Assembly (NCBI GenBank): GCA_945860265.1
Contig: CAMAQF010000021.1
Coordinates: 1 to 50,755, forward strand
DNA: 50,755 nt
Direction: 5' to 3'
Source of the DNA: Emticicia agri
GTDB lineage: Bacteria; Bacteroidota; Bacteroidia; Cytophagales; Spirosomataceae
Part shown: one piece after another, positions 34,866 through 44,160 of the stretch
How the letters are laid out: the number at the start of each line of letters is the position of its first letter
Numbering within the stretch: the first letter of the stretch is position 1
Position numbers and translations under genes: made by a program
The notes under the pieces: generated by a model
Database searches by the model: none
Seen by the model: only the letters and a program-made list of their open reading frames with translations
Told to the model about the DNA's origin: nothing

Positions 34866-36791
34866 ATGGCAAAAGAACGAGATTTAGATAATTTATTTAA
34901 TGATTACGACAAGTTTATGGCTTCCATAGGCTTGGGTATTCAGAAAGATAATAAGCCGAAACCTTCGGTATTTGGCAATTCAGAAGATGAATTATCGAAA
35001 CTAAGCAAAGAACTTGATAAAGGTTTGTATAAACGAGAAAACTTCATGCAAGGGTTTAGGAAACCTTTACTTAACATGTTTGCCGCCACTATGACCCTGA
35101 TGTTGGAAAATGATTTTTCGGAAGCAGATTACGTCAATTTAAAAACTAATTATGCCAAAACTACGAAAGAAGAATATTGTAACTTAGTTTCCAAAGTTTT
35201 CAAGAATAAAACCATTTATGAAGGTTTTTTGAATAGCCTCGACCAAAATGTAAAAAAAGTTTGGGATTTTATGGTTTGGAAAGAAGAACTTTCGGACGAA
35301 GATATTTTGATTGAAACAGGCATTTCTATTACAACAAATATTGAAAAAATCAGTTTTAATAAAAAAATATATATCGAAAAAGACCTTTGCAAAGAATTCT
35401 TGATATTTGCTATTGAGTCGGAATCAAATTATAGTTATGCATCAAATTCTTATCTGAAAACTTTCACCGTTGAGCTTCCAATTGAACTTCGCCGAGTGTT
35501 GAAAGGGTTTTATGATAAGCCTTTATATTATAATTTTATTCCGCTTGCTGAAGTTCCAAAAACAACCTATATTTCAAGTTCTGAATCTGAAATTTTTGTT
35601 TATTTACCTAATTTATTGAGTTATAATCAAGCAGGCAACATAAAAGTCTCAGGACCAGGTAGAGTAATGCTCAATACGCTTGGAAAAATACGTAAAATAC
35701 TCAATATCAAAGAATTATATCCTGAATCCAGTACAAAAGAATTACAGCTATTAAAAACATATTTATTATCGTCGATGGTTGTTTGTGAAAGCAAACCTAA
35801 GAAAGAAGAAACATTTACAGGAATTCTAAAAAACTACTTCGAGAAAACATACCTAAAGAATTTTGCTAGTCATGTACACATTCTTACTAGTCTAAAAGGT
35901 ACGCATCACCTCTATAATATCGTTAATGTAGAGTCGAATTTTATTGAAGTTGTAAAACATTTGCCCATTGATAAATGGATAAGTATCAAGAATTTTATTG
36001 ATTTCACTTCATTTCGCAGTTATAATTTTCAAATATCAAGTATTCACGAAATGTGCAATTATCTTACTTATGAAGTTGAAGGTAATTATAGCAAAGAAAA
36101 GAAATCAATAAAAAAAATAAATCTGAAAACGTTCATTGAAGAGCCGATTCTAAAAGGAAACATCATGCTTTGGTCATGTTATGGTCTTCTGGATATTGCT
36201 TACGACGATATTGATTCAACCCAACTTGGAAAGACTTATTTCTCAGTTTATGATGGTATAAAAGCTTTAAAACTCACCAATTTAGGAGCATTTATATTAG
36301 GAAAAACAAGCCAATATGAAGCACCATTAATAAAAAAGAGTTACGATTTAACACTTTCGAGTGAAAATCTAATTATTAAGGTTGAAGGCGAAACCTCCAT
36401 TACCGATAATCTTTTGGGAACTTTTGCCGATAAAATTGGGTCAAATCGTTATGCAATTTCAAACGAAACTTTCTTGAAAAATATCAACAGCAAAAAAGAA
36501 TTAAAAATCAAGATTGACATTTTTAAGCAAATCATCAGCACAGATTTACCAGCTAATTGGAAGACATTTTTTAGTATTCTTGACAAAAAAATACATCCAT
36601 TAACACCGATTGAAGAAGTTTTAGTTTTCAAAATACCGAATGATGACCCTGAACTCATAAAACTGTTGATTCAAAATCCAATAATCAAAAAACTTTTAAT
36701 AAAAGCAGAAGATTATCAAATCATCGTAACAAAAAAAGATTACCCAACGCTAAAAACCAAACTAAAAGCGTTCGGATATTTACTAAATTAA
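34866..36791 (+). CDS. Hypothetical 641-aa protein with XPB-N/winged-helix-like C-terminus
   Basis: No family is recognised for most of the chain. The first 60 residues are charged, and the middle is helical and soluble. GIKALKLTNLGAFILGKTS (about 480) looks like the wing of a winged-helix domain. The last 60 residues (VLVFKIPNDDPELIKLLIQN, then IIVTKKDYPTLKTKLKAFGY) resemble the end of the XPB/Ssl2-type N-terminal DNA-binding domain (Helicase_C_3-like). That is my pattern judgement, not a search result. It starts 73 nt after the SNF2 ATPase on the same strand with no terminator between. A joint role on DNA is the simplest reading. Confidence 0.6.
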   Translation: MAKERDLDNLFNDYDKFMASIGLGIQKDNKPKPSVFGNSEDELSKLSKELDKGLYKRENFMQGFRKPLLNMFAATMTLMLENDFSEADYVNLKTNYAKTTKEEYCNLVSKVFKNKTIYEGFLNSLDQNVKKVWDFMVWKEELSDEDILIETGISITTNIEKISFNKKIYIEKDLCKEFLIFAIESESNYSYASNSYLKTFTVELPIELRRVLKGFYDKPLYYNFIPLAEVPKTTYISSSESEIFVYLPNLLSYNQAGNIKVSGPGRVMLNTLGKIRKILNIKELYPESSTKELQLLKTYLLSSMVVCESKPKKEETFTGILKNYFEKTYLKNFASHVHILTSLKGTHHLYNIVNVESNFIEVVKHLPIDKWISIKNFIDFTSFRSYNFQISSIHEMCNYLTYEVEGNYSKEKKSIKKINLKTFIEEPILKGNIMLWSCYGLLDIAYDDIDSTQLGKTYFSVYDGIKALKLTNLGAFILGKTSQYEAPLIKKSYDLTLSSENLIIKVEGETSITDNLLGTFADKIGSNRYAISNETFLKNINSKKELKIKIDIFKQIISTDLPANWKTFFSILDKKIHPLTPIEEVLVFKIPNDDPELIKLLIQNPIIKKLLIKAEDYQIIVTKKDYPTLKTKLKAFGYLLN

Positions 36792-36914
36792 TTCTAAGTT
36801 TTGAGTTTTAACGGGGTCGCACGCATGATTCTGAGACTAGTACTTTATAATGAAGTAGGTAAAACTTAAGAATTTCTAACAAAAGACTTTGAACTCAAAA
36901 CCCAAGACTCAAAA

Positions 36915-37700
36915 ATGCCCGCTTGGCTCTCTCGCTCCGAATTATTAGTTGGTAAAGAAGGAATCGACCAACTCCAAAATGCTCACGTCTTAGTCGTGGG
37001 ACTGGGCGGTGTCGGCTCGTTTGCTGCCGAATATATCTGTCGCTCAGGTGTAGGCGAAATGACAATCGTTGATGGGGACGTAGTTGACCCAACCAACCGA
37101 AACCGTCAATTGCCGGCACTTGCTACTAACCATGGCGTCTTAAAAGCCGATATAATGGCCGAACGACTAATGGCAATCAATCCAGAATTAAAATTACACG
37201 TTATAAAAGAGTTTCTTACACCAACAAAATGCCGTGAGATTCTCGAGACAAAATACGATTATATATTGGATTGTATTGATAGTGTTACGCCCAAACTCAC
37301 CTTATTATCAACGGCTTATGCAAAAGGTCAACGAATTGTAAGCTCAATGGGTGCTGGTGGAAAAATCGACCCAACCAAACTTCGAGTAAGCGATTTGTAT
37401 GATACTTACGAATGCCTTTTTGCTCAATATATTAGAAAAAGAATTAAAAAACTTGGTGTAAATACAGGAATCAAAGCTGTTTTTTCAATCGAACCTGTGA
37501 TGAAAGAATCATTGATTTTGACAGATGGTTCTAATTTTAAACGCTCGGCTTATGGCACAATTTCTTATTTGCCCGCTGCTTTTGGTGGTGTTTGTGCGTC
37601 GGTCGTTATTCGTGATTTATTAAATTATCCAATCGAAATCACTAAACGCCCAGCCAATATTCGCAAAAAAACGGCCATTAAAACAAAGCCAAAAGAATAA
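36915..37700 (+). CDS. tcdA: tRNA threonylcarbamoyladenosine dehydratase
   Basis: A 261-aa ThiF/E1-like enzyme that cyclises t6A37 of tRNA to ct6A with ATP. The nucleotide loop is VVGLGGVGSFAAEYICRSG. VDGDVVDPTNRNRQLPAL is the E1-type DxDxVxxxNxNRQ motif, and YILDCIDSVTPK follows. Length and motifs match TcdA (CsdL) rather than MoeB or ThiF, because the CxxC zinc pairs are missing. The sulfur-system partners csdA and csdE are not nearby. Confidence 0.9.
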   Translation: MPAWLSRSELLVGKEGIDQLQNAHVLVVGLGGVGSFAAEYICRSGVGEMTIVDGDVVDPTNRNRQLPALATNHGVLKADIMAERLMAINPELKLHVIKEFLTPTKCREILETKYDYILDCIDSVTPKLTLLSTAYAKGQRIVSSMGAGGKIDPTKLRVSDLYDTYECLFAQYIRKRIKKLGVNTGIKAVFSIEPVMKESLILTDGSNFKRSAYGTISYLPAAFGGVCASVVIRDLLNYPIEITKRPANIRKKTAIKTKPKE

Positions 37701-37766
37701 GTAATAATAATTATTTGTGCTAAATTTTAAATATCAGGTATAAATTTTATTTTATAACAAAAATGT

Positions 37767-37790
37767 TTCCCTTTAGAGGTTCGAGGATTT
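37767..37790 (+). repeat. Degenerate REP-like repeat abutting coaX
   Basis: TTCCCTTTAGAGGTTCGAGG and the 4 nt after it match 16 of 24 positions of the 45426-45453 element and end exactly before the coaX ATG. Confidence 0.4.
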
Positions 37791-38573
37791 ATGCATGCAG
37801 CCATTGATATTGGAAATACTTACGCAAAAATTGGTTTTTTTGAAGAAAATCAGCTTTTGGAGGTTCATCGTAGCTTAGAGTTTTCAAAAATCGAAGAACT
37901 AATTTTATTAAATAATGTTAAAAGTATCATTATTTCATCAGTCACTAAAAGCCGTTCAGAACTTGAGGCTATTTTTAGCAAAATTGCAATAAATAAATTA
38001 TTTCTTAGTCCAGAGACGCCAGTTCCAATAAAAAAGCACTACGAAACGCCTCAAACGCTCGGGGCAGACCGATTGGCAGGAGCTGTTGGTGCTAATTATA
38101 TGTTTCCAAATCAAAACGTTCTTATTATTGACATGGGTACCGCTATAAAATACGACTACGTTTCAAAAGTTGGAGCATTTGAAGGCGGTATTATTTCCCT
38201 TGGTATGCGAATACGATTTGAGGCACTTCATACGTTTACTAAAAGACTACCATTAGTCGAAGCAGAAGGGATTCCTGACTTAATTGGGAAAAACACAAAA
38301 GCCTGTATTCAGAGTGGAGTAATCAATGCAATTGTTGCAGAAGCCAATGGAATGATAGAAAATTACCTAAAGCTCGGTAATTGCCAAGTTATATTGTGCG
38401 GTGGCGATGCGAGTTTCTTTGAAAGTCAAATAAAAAAGCCGACATTTACAGTTAATTTAACATCCGAAACGAACCAAGTAGTACCAAATGCTATTTTTTC
38501 GATACAAAATATACCTAATTTGACCCTGATTGGTCTGAACAGAATTTTACAATACAATGTTGAAAAAAATTAA
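37791..38573 (+). CDS. coaX: Type III pantothenate kinase
   Basis: A 260-aa ASKHA-fold kinase catalysing the first step of coenzyme A synthesis. The phosphate-binding AAIDIGNTYAKIG, the family signature TLGADRLAGAVGANY, the catalytic IIDMGTAIKYDYV and the GGIISLGMR loop are all present. The last signature usually reads GGxIxPG; here Leu replaces Pro. The order coaX, outer-membrane protein, lptC is common in Cytophagales. The stop overlaps the next gene by 17 nt. Confidence 0.93.
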   Translation: MHAAIDIGNTYAKIGFFEENQLLEVHRSLEFSKIEELILLNNVKSIIISSVTKSRSELEAIFSKIAINKLFLSPETPVPIKKHYETPQTLGADRLAGAVGANYMFPNQNVLIIDMGTAIKYDYVSKVGAFEGGIISLGMRIRFEALHTFTKRLPLVEAEGIPDLIGKNTKACIQSGVINAIVAEANGMIENYLKLGNCQVILCGGDASFFESQIKKPTFTVNLTSETNQVVPNAIFSIQNIPNLTLIGLNRILQYNVEKN

Positions 38574-39852
38574 ACTAACTGCTTACCTATTTATCTGTAT
38601 TCTGTCATTTACTGAATCTTTCGCACAAAAAGAATCTCGACTTTACGGTAACTCACCTTATTCAGCTCTAGGAATTGGTGATATTTTCTCAGGCAGTTCT
38701 ATTGCTAACGATGCAATGGGTGGAACGGGGTTAAGTTTTGGTAATGGTATAACAGTAAATACTATAAATCCTGCTTTATTGGCTAAAAATCGCTACGTAG
38801 CATTCAGCACTGGCTTACGTGGTCAATACAAAACACTAACAAACGGAATTCTTTCTCAATCTGATTTTGGCATGAATTTAAGTCATTTTACGCTTGCCTT
38901 TCCGGTCAAAACAAATTGGACGACAGCCATTACTTTGCAACCTTATTCTGGCGTTGACCACGAAGCTCGTTTTACTCAAACAATTGCAGGAACGGATAAA
39001 AGCGTAAACCATATCTATAAAGGTTTAGGTGGTCTTTCAAAAGCAGCTTGGGCTAATGGTATAGTATTAGCTAAAAAGTTATACTTAGGGGCTGAAGTTG
39101 GTTATTACTTCGGAAGTTTCATACGTGATACAACTTCCCGCTTATTAGTAAATTCTGATGATTTATACCTCCGTTTTTCCGACCGTATTTCGGTGAGTGG
39201 GTTTGAGTTTAAAACAGGTTTTGCATTCCAACAAAAACTTGCCGAAAAATGGAGTTTGAATGTTGGTGGAACTTATGAACTTCAAAGTAAACTCAATGGT
39301 GAGCGTCTTAGGACTTACTCTACATTATATGATCAAGGGAATGGCCCTCAAGTAATTCAGAAACCCGATACGTTATCATTGTATAATGGAGGCATTACTT
39401 TACCATCAAGATATGCACTCGGATTTAGTATTGAAAGCCCTTATAAATGGACTTTTGCCGCTGAATATAGCCGCCAAGATTGGGCAAATTATTTAAATTT
39501 TGATGGTAAAAAAGAAAGTAATCTTACAGCTAATGGAAAAATCTCATTTGGTGTTGAATACCTTCCTAAATACACTTCTACAAAATACTTTAATCAGGTT
39601 TTTTATCGTGCTGGTTTTCAGCAAGTTAAGACTCCTTACTTAGTAAACGGCACACATATAAAAGATAATAGTTTTTCATTGGGTTTATCTACTCCGCTTG
39701 CGTATCGTAGTGTAAGTTATATTGATTTCTCGGTTTCGGTAGGAAATCGTGGTGTAATTGGTAATGGATTAGTGAAAGAAAACTACATTAAAATGTCGCT
39801 CGGCTTCTCATTAATGGATACTCGTTGGTTCTTGAAACCTAAAATCGATTAA
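38557..39852 (+). CDS. Outer-membrane beta-barrel protein
   Basis: A 431-aa protein with signal peptide (cleavage near SFAQ). It opens with LYGNSPYSALGIGDIFSGSS and MGGTGLSFGNGITVNTINPA, typical of FadL/OmpP1-like barrels of Bacteroidota, and continues as alternating aromatic strands (WTTAITLQPYSG, AEYSRQDWANYLNF). It overlaps coaX by 17 nt and precedes lptC, so it may assist envelope assembly, but the substrate is unknown. Confidence 0.78.
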   Translation: MLKKIKLTAYLFICILSFTESFAQKESRLYGNSPYSALGIGDIFSGSSIANDAMGGTGLSFGNGITVNTINPALLAKNRYVAFSTGLRGQYKTLTNGILSQSDFGMNLSHFTLAFPVKTNWTTAITLQPYSGVDHEARFTQTIAGTDKSVNHIYKGLGGLSKAAWANGIVLAKKLYLGAEVGYYFGSFIRDTTSRLLVNSDDLYLRFSDRISVSGFEFKTGFAFQQKLAEKWSLNVGGTYELQSKLNGERLRTYSTLYDQGNGPQVIQKPDTLSLYNGGITLPSRYALGFSIESPYKWTFAAEYSRQDWANYLNFDGKKESNLTANGKISFGVEYLPKYTSTKYFNQVFYRAGFQQVKTPYLVNGTHIKDNSFSLGLSTPLAYRSVSYIDFSVSVGNRGVIGNGLVKENYIKMSLGFSLMDTRWFLKPKID

Positions 39853-39862
39853 AAACTATGTG

Positions 39863-39897
39863 AAGCGAAGTATTGTAAATTAATTAAAACTTCGCTT
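39863..39897. terminator. Hairpin between the outer-membrane protein gene and lptC
   Basis: AAGCGAAGT (39863-39871) pairs perfectly with ACTTCGCTT (39889-39897). There is no T-run after it, so termination is uncertain; it may process or stabilise the transcript. A TTG start proposed at 39896 for lptC would lie in the stem, which favours the ATG at 39926. Confidence 0.5.
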
Positions 39898-39925
39898 GTA
39901 TAATACAATCATTTTAGCTAAAAAC

Positions 39926-40516
39926 ATGATTTATACCGCCAAATACATAATTGAATTTAGCTGTTTTTTAATAATAGCTTTCTTTTTAACTTCATGCGAA
40001 GAAAAAAGGAAAGTTGAAGTCCTAACCAAATACAACGGCCCACTCATGTCCACCGAAAATCTGAATGTGATTTACAGCGATTCAGGACGAGTAAAAGTAA
40101 AACTTACAACGGCTCAGCAATTAAAGTTTCAAAATGAAGATGAGGTATATCCGAAAGCCGTTTATATAACTTTCTACGATAAAAATGGTGTTGAATATTC
40201 TTCTCTACGTGGCGATTCTGGGCGATACGAAAAAAGCAATGGACTATATAAAGTGATGGGAAATGTATTTTTCTTTAATAGATTACAACGACAAAGCCTT
40301 ATAACTGATTTGTTAAATTGGAGTCCACTTAGAAAAAAAGTTTATACTGACCAAAAATTTACCATCAAAACTCCCAAAGAAGAACTGCACGGAATTGGAA
40401 TGGATTCCGATCAAGATTTTACCCACTACACAATGCGTAAGACAAAAGGAACATTTGCCGTTGACTCACTCAACTCTCAAACCGACGACATCGCTACTGA
40501 TACAACAACTTATTAG
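39926..40516 (+). CDS. lptC: LptC-like LPS export lipoprotein
   Basis: A 196-aa protein from ATG 39926. The signal (IIEFSCFLIIAFFLTSC) ends in a lipobox at LTSC, followed by charged residues. The body matches the LptC/KdtX family: GPLMSTENLNVIYSDSGRVKV, FYDKNGVEYSSLRGDSGRYE, NGLYKVMGNVFFFNR and a C-terminal LHGIGMDSDQDFTHYTM. LptC bridges the inner-membrane LptBFG pump and the periplasmic LptA chain. Being a lipoprotein is usual for Bacteroidota LptC. Other lpt genes are outside the window. Confidence 0.85.
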   Translation: MIYTAKYIIEFSCFLIIAFFLTSCEEKRKVEVLTKYNGPLMSTENLNVIYSDSGRVKVKLTTAQQLKFQNEDEVYPKAVYITFYDKNGVEYSSLRGDSGRYEKSNGLYKVMGNVFFFNRLQRQSLITDLLNWSPLRKKVYTDQKFTIKTPKEELHGIGMDSDQDFTHYTMRKTKGTFAVDSLNSQTDDIATDTTTY

Positions 40517-40849
40517 TGATTGATTGTCTATTATTGCCTATATGTTTTCAGAAAAATAAGTTCATCAGTAACAAGATTCCCAGGCACCAATAACTAATTC
40601 CAGATTTTACAAAAAAATCATTCTCTTTTCTACTCGCTTTAATAAAATTCGCTCTAAATTTGTTTTTTATTTTAAAGGTGAAACAAAATAGTTGTATTAA
40701 GTAAAAACAATATCTTGTTAAAAACAAAGAGTTAATTCACTCCAAAAGCAACGAACATATTGCATTATTTTAAAATAAACTACTGTGGACTACGAACTAT
40801 TGACTGTGGACAACTCAAAGCCTAATCACGCAAATAAAGCCAGATTTTC
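40517..40849. other. Long leader region of recN
   Basis: A 333-nt gap without a credible gene. It contains a -7 box (40655-40662) and, at 40782-40811, two near-repeats (CTGTGGACTA and CTGTGGACAA around ATTGA) like those at 23101-23120. No hairpin terminator is visible for lptC. Confidence 0.5.
40655..40662 (+). promoter_or_regulatory. -7 box upstream of recN
   Basis: TAAATTTG, a TAnnTTTG match, 187 nt before the recN ATG. Confidence 0.4.
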
Positions 40850-42508
40850 ATGCTTTCACATTTATTAATCAAGAATTACGCCCTCATTGAGCATCTCGAA
40901 CTAAAGCCCGATGCTCAATTTAATATAGTTACAGGCGAAACAGGTGCGGGTAAATCCATCATGCTCGGTGCAATTGGTTTATTGCTGGGCAATAGAGCCG
41001 ATACAAAAACGCTATATAACGAGTCGGAGAAATGCATTATTGAAGGTACATTTGATATGGCAGGTTTTTATATCAAGAATATTTTTGAAGAAGAAGAACT
41101 CGACTATGAAAGTTTGTGTATTTTGCGTCGAGAGATTTCACAAAGTGGAAAATCAAGAGCCTTCATTAATGATACGCCTGTTACGCTCGAAACGCTTCGC
41201 AAAATTGCATCTCAGTTGATGGATATTCATTCGCAGCATGATTCGATTTTGCTTGGTTCAAATGAATATCAGTTGCAAATTATCGATACTTATGCCCAAT
41301 GCCATAATAAGTTAGTTGAATATCAAGAAAAATATCGCACTTACAAAAAACTACAAGATGCTTATCAGCAACTACAAATTGAGGCTGACCAAAATAAAAA
41401 AGAATTTGATTTTAATAATTTTCAGTTGGAAGAACTCGTAAAGGCTAAACTTAAACCCGACGAACAAGAACAGCAAGAAAAAGAACTTAATATTTTAGAG
41501 CACGCCGAAGAAGTAAAACTCCGCTTAAAGACTGTTTACGAATCTCTCAATAATTCAGAGCAATCTATCCTTTCGGTATTGCAATCTACGGTTAGTTCAT
41601 TGGCTCCAATTGCGAATTATTCTCCTGATTATCAACAATATAAAGACAGGATACAAAGCTGCTTATTGGAATTAAAAGATGTTTCTCGTGATATTGAATC
41701 AGAAGAAGATAATATCGAACTTGATGGACAGAAAATAGTTGATATTCAAGACCGACTGAATTTACTTTATAAGCTTCATCAAAAGCACGCCGTAAAATCA
41801 AACGGTGAATTGCTCGAAATTCAAGCCATTTTGGAAGAAAAAGTAAGCAAAGTATTGAATCTAAGCGAAAACCTTTCAGCGGCCAAAGAACGTGTAAGTA
41901 AAGCCTTTGATGCCGCAACCACAGTGGCTGATTCACTTTCAAAAGTACGTCAAAAGATTTTGGCAGAAATTGAAAAACGAGTAATTGGCTTATTGATTGA
42001 ACTGGGAATACCAAATGCTATCCTTAAAATTCAACACCAAAATATTCAACTAAACAGTGAAGGAATGGACCAAATCATTTTCTTGTTTAGTGCCAATAAA
42101 GGAGTTACACCTCGACAATTAAAAGATGTTGCTTCGGGAGGTGAATTTTCTCGCTTGATGCTTGCAATCAAATATGTTTTAAGCGATAAACGCTCTTTAC
42201 CAACCATCATTTTTGACGAAATCGATACAGGAATTTCGGGTGAAGTAGCCATAAAAGTCGGAAAAATGATGCGAGAAATGGCAGAAAGTATCCAAGTAAT
42301 TGCCATAACTCACTTGCACCAAATTGCTGGACGTGGGTCGTCGCATTTCTTTGTTTATAAAGACAACTCATCTGCCAAAACAGTTAGCCGTATCAAACAG
42401 TTAAGTCAAGACGAACGAATTATCGAAATTGCAAAAATGATTGGTGGTGAAAACCCATCTGAAAGTTCGATTCATAGTGCTATTGAGATACTTGGCATCG
42501 CACATTAA
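40850..42508 (+). CDS. recN: DNA repair protein RecN
   Basis: A 552-aa SMC-like ATPase of double-strand-break repair. The N-terminal half has LLIKNYALIEHLEL and Walker A VTGETGAGKSIML (about 27-39). The middle 150-370 is a coiled coil rich in Glu/Gln/Lys. The C-terminal half has the signature VASGGEFSRLMLAIK, Walker B TIIFDEIDTGISG and ITHLHQIA. Its length is normal. It is followed 31 nt later by a small lipoprotein gene. Confidence 0.96.
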   Translation: MLSHLLIKNYALIEHLELKPDAQFNIVTGETGAGKSIMLGAIGLLLGNRADTKTLYNESEKCIIEGTFDMAGFYIKNIFEEEELDYESLCILRREISQSGKSRAFINDTPVTLETLRKIASQLMDIHSQHDSILLGSNEYQLQIIDTYAQCHNKLVEYQEKYRTYKKLQDAYQQLQIEADQNKKEFDFNNFQLEELVKAKLKPDEQEQQEKELNILEHAEEVKLRLKTVYESLNNSEQSILSVLQSTVSSLAPIANYSPDYQQYKDRIQSCLLELKDVSRDIESEEDNIELDGQKIVDIQDRLNLLYKLHQKHAVKSNGELLEIQAILEEKVSKVLNLSENLSAAKERVSKAFDAATTVADSLSKVRQKILAEIEKRVIGLLIELGIPNAILKIQHQNIQLNSEGMDQIIFLFSANKGVTPRQLKDVASGGEFSRLMLAIKYVLSDKRSLPTIIFDEIDTGISGEVAIKVGKMMREMAESIQVIAITHLHQIAGRGSSHFFVYKDNSSAKTVSRIKQLSQDERIIEIAKMIGGENPSESSIHSAIEILGIAH

Positions 42509-42539
42509 ATTAAAACAATTACAAAAAACAAATCATAAA

Positions 42540-42929
42540 ATGAAGAATTTATTAGCTGCCTTAGTTATTGTATTTTCTTTGGCTTGTACAGATAAATCGG
42601 CCGAAAATGCAGCCAAACTCAAAAAAGAAACTTTCAAGATTCATGATGAAGTAATGCCTATCAGTATGAATTTAGAAGATTTGAAAGCCAAAGTAATGAA
42701 AAAAGCTGAAGCCGATACGACCTTAAATAAAACAGCTCTTGATATTTCTTTGGCTCTTGATAAAGCATATACTGACATGGAAACTTGGATGCCAAAACTT
42801 GGCGAAGCAGCCGACATGAAAGATGGTGAAGAAAAAGTAAAAGCATTAATAATATTGAAAACAGAAGGTGAGCAATTAAAGCAATCAACGCTTGATGCCA
42901 AGAAAAAAGCCGAAGAGTTTTTGAAATAA
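42540..42929 (+). CDS. Small helical lipoprotein
   Basis: A 129-aa protein from ATG 42540 (a longer frame begins inside recN but would bury the signal). The signal ends in the lipobox SLAC. The mature part is highly charged and helical (ETFKIHDEVMPISMNLEDL, VMKKAEADTTLNKTALDIS), resembling small Bacteroidota lipoproteins sometimes called viral A-type inclusion proteins. Function unknown. It precedes the SCO1 and cytochrome c genes on the same strand. Confidence 0.78.
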   Translation: MKNLLAALVIVFSLACTDKSAENAAKLKKETFKIHDEVMPISMNLEDLKAKVMKKAEADTTLNKTALDISLALDKAYTDMETWMPKLGEAADMKDGEEKVKALIILKTEGEQLKQSTLDAKKKAEEFLK

Positions 42930-43000
42930 AATTTATATTTATCCTAAATAGAAATTTGAAAAGTTTTGCAATTTAAGCCTTCTCAAATTTTCGAATCCGC

Positions 43001-43618
43001 ATGAAAAAAACCATTATTTCTGCTTTTATTATTATTGCAGCAACTTCAATATTTTCTTGTGAAAATTCTTCTCGCAAATTGCCTATCATGGGTGAACGCG
43101 ATTTCGTGAATGGTGACTCGGTTTTTCACAAAATCCCAGATTTTTCTTTTATAAATCAAGATAGTTTACCTATTACAAATGAAACCTACGAAGGCAAAAT
43201 CTATTTGGCAGATTTCTTTTTTACGACTTGCCCTACAATTTGCCCTGTAATGAAAAAACAAATGTTAAGGGTTTTTGAAAAATACAAGGAAAACCAAAAA
43301 GTTGGCATTTTATCTCACACAATCGACCCACGCCACGATTCTGTGCAGGTTCTTAAAGAATATGCGACTCGACTAGGAATTAACGGTAAAATGTGGAATT
43401 TTGTGACAGGAGACAAGTCAAAAATTTACGAAATTGGAGAAAAATCTTACTACATAACGGCTGGTGAAGATTCTACAGCTGCGGGTGGAATCATTCACAG
43501 TGGAGCATTTATTTTGGTCGATACTAAACGCCGTGTAAGAGGAGTATATGATGGAACAAAAGAAACTGATGTAACTAAATTAATTAAAGACATGGAGGTT
43601 TTATTAAACGAAAAATAA
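43001..43618 (+). CDS. SCO1/SenC-family copper chaperone lipoprotein
   Basis: A 205-aa lipoprotein (lipobox SIFSC) with a thioredoxin fold. The copper site is CxxxC in FFTTCPTICPVMKK plus the distal His in GGIIHSGAFILVD. SCO proteins deliver copper to the Cu-A site of cytochrome c oxidase subunit II. The cytochrome c gene begins 4 nt after the stop, consistent with a respiratory function. The oxidase genes themselves are not in the window. Confidence 0.9.
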   Translation: MKKTIISAFIIIAATSIFSCENSSRKLPIMGERDFVNGDSVFHKIPDFSFINQDSLPITNETYEGKIYLADFFFTTCPTICPVMKKQMLRVFEKYKENQKVGILSHTIDPRHDSVQVLKEYATRLGINGKMWNFVTGDKSKIYEIGEKSYYITAGEDSTAAGGIIHSGAFILVDTKRRVRGVYDGTKETDVTKLIKDMEVLLNEK

Positions 43619-43621
43619 AAT

Positions 43622-44122
43622 ATGAGAAACGAGATAAGATATAGAGGATGGGACGAAATGGGAAATTCTCTTTTTATGAAATCTTTAAAAATGTTATATA
43701 AATTCTTTAATATAACGTGGACTAAACTTTTCATTTTTACTATTTCAATAATTACTATTTCTTCATGCCAATCGGAAGAGAAGATAAAATTGGAACAATA
43801 TTATATCGGAGGCAAAGATATTTATGAACTAAATTGTGCAAATTGTCATCAAAAAGAAGGAAAAGGTTTAAAAAATCTTTATCCTACCCTTGTAAATAGC
43901 GATTATTTAAAAGATAAAGAAAAGGTAATTTATATATTAAAAAATGGACTTTCTGGCGAAATCTTGGTTAATGGAAAAAAATATAACCAAGCTATGCCAG
44001 CTAATAATCAATTGACAAATCTTGACATTGCCGAAGTTGTGACCTATATTTATAACGAATGGAATGGAGAAACTAAAATTACGGAGGTGAAAGAAGTTGA
44101 GAAAGTTTTGAATAGAAAATAA
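43622..44122 (+). CDS. Membrane-anchored c-type cytochrome (lipoprotein)
   Basis: A 166-aa protein with one heme c site, CANCH in YELNCANCHQKEGKG, and a likely Met ligand in YNQAMPANNQL. A long N-terminus holds a hydrophobic stretch LFIFTISIITISSC that ends in a lipobox. The first ATG (43622) is 4 nt after the SCO1 stop, but ATG 43676 (MKSLKML) or 43691 would give a more normal lipoprotein signal; the start is uncertain. The pair SCO1-cytochrome c probably serves a copper oxidase. Confidence 0.86.
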   Translation: MRNEIRYRGWDEMGNSLFMKSLKMLYKFFNITWTKLFIFTISIITISSCQSEEKIKLEQYYIGGKDIYELNCANCHQKEGKGLKNLYPTLVNSDYLKDKEKVIYILKNGLSGEILVNGKKYNQAMPANNQLTNLDIAEVVTYIYNEWNGETKITEVKEVEKVLNRK

Positions 44123-44160
44123 ATTGAAGGCTTCGCTCTAAAGGAGACCATACTTAAATA

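Noticed and set aside
39896-39925. TTG start for lptC
   Set aside because: It overlaps the right arm of a perfect hairpin and adds residues before an otherwise normal lipoprotein signal starting at ATG 39926.
42441-42539. 33-residue N-terminal extension of the small lipoprotein after recN
   Set aside because: It lies mostly inside recN in another frame and would place the lipoprotein signal internally; ATG 42540 gives a normal signal and lipobox.
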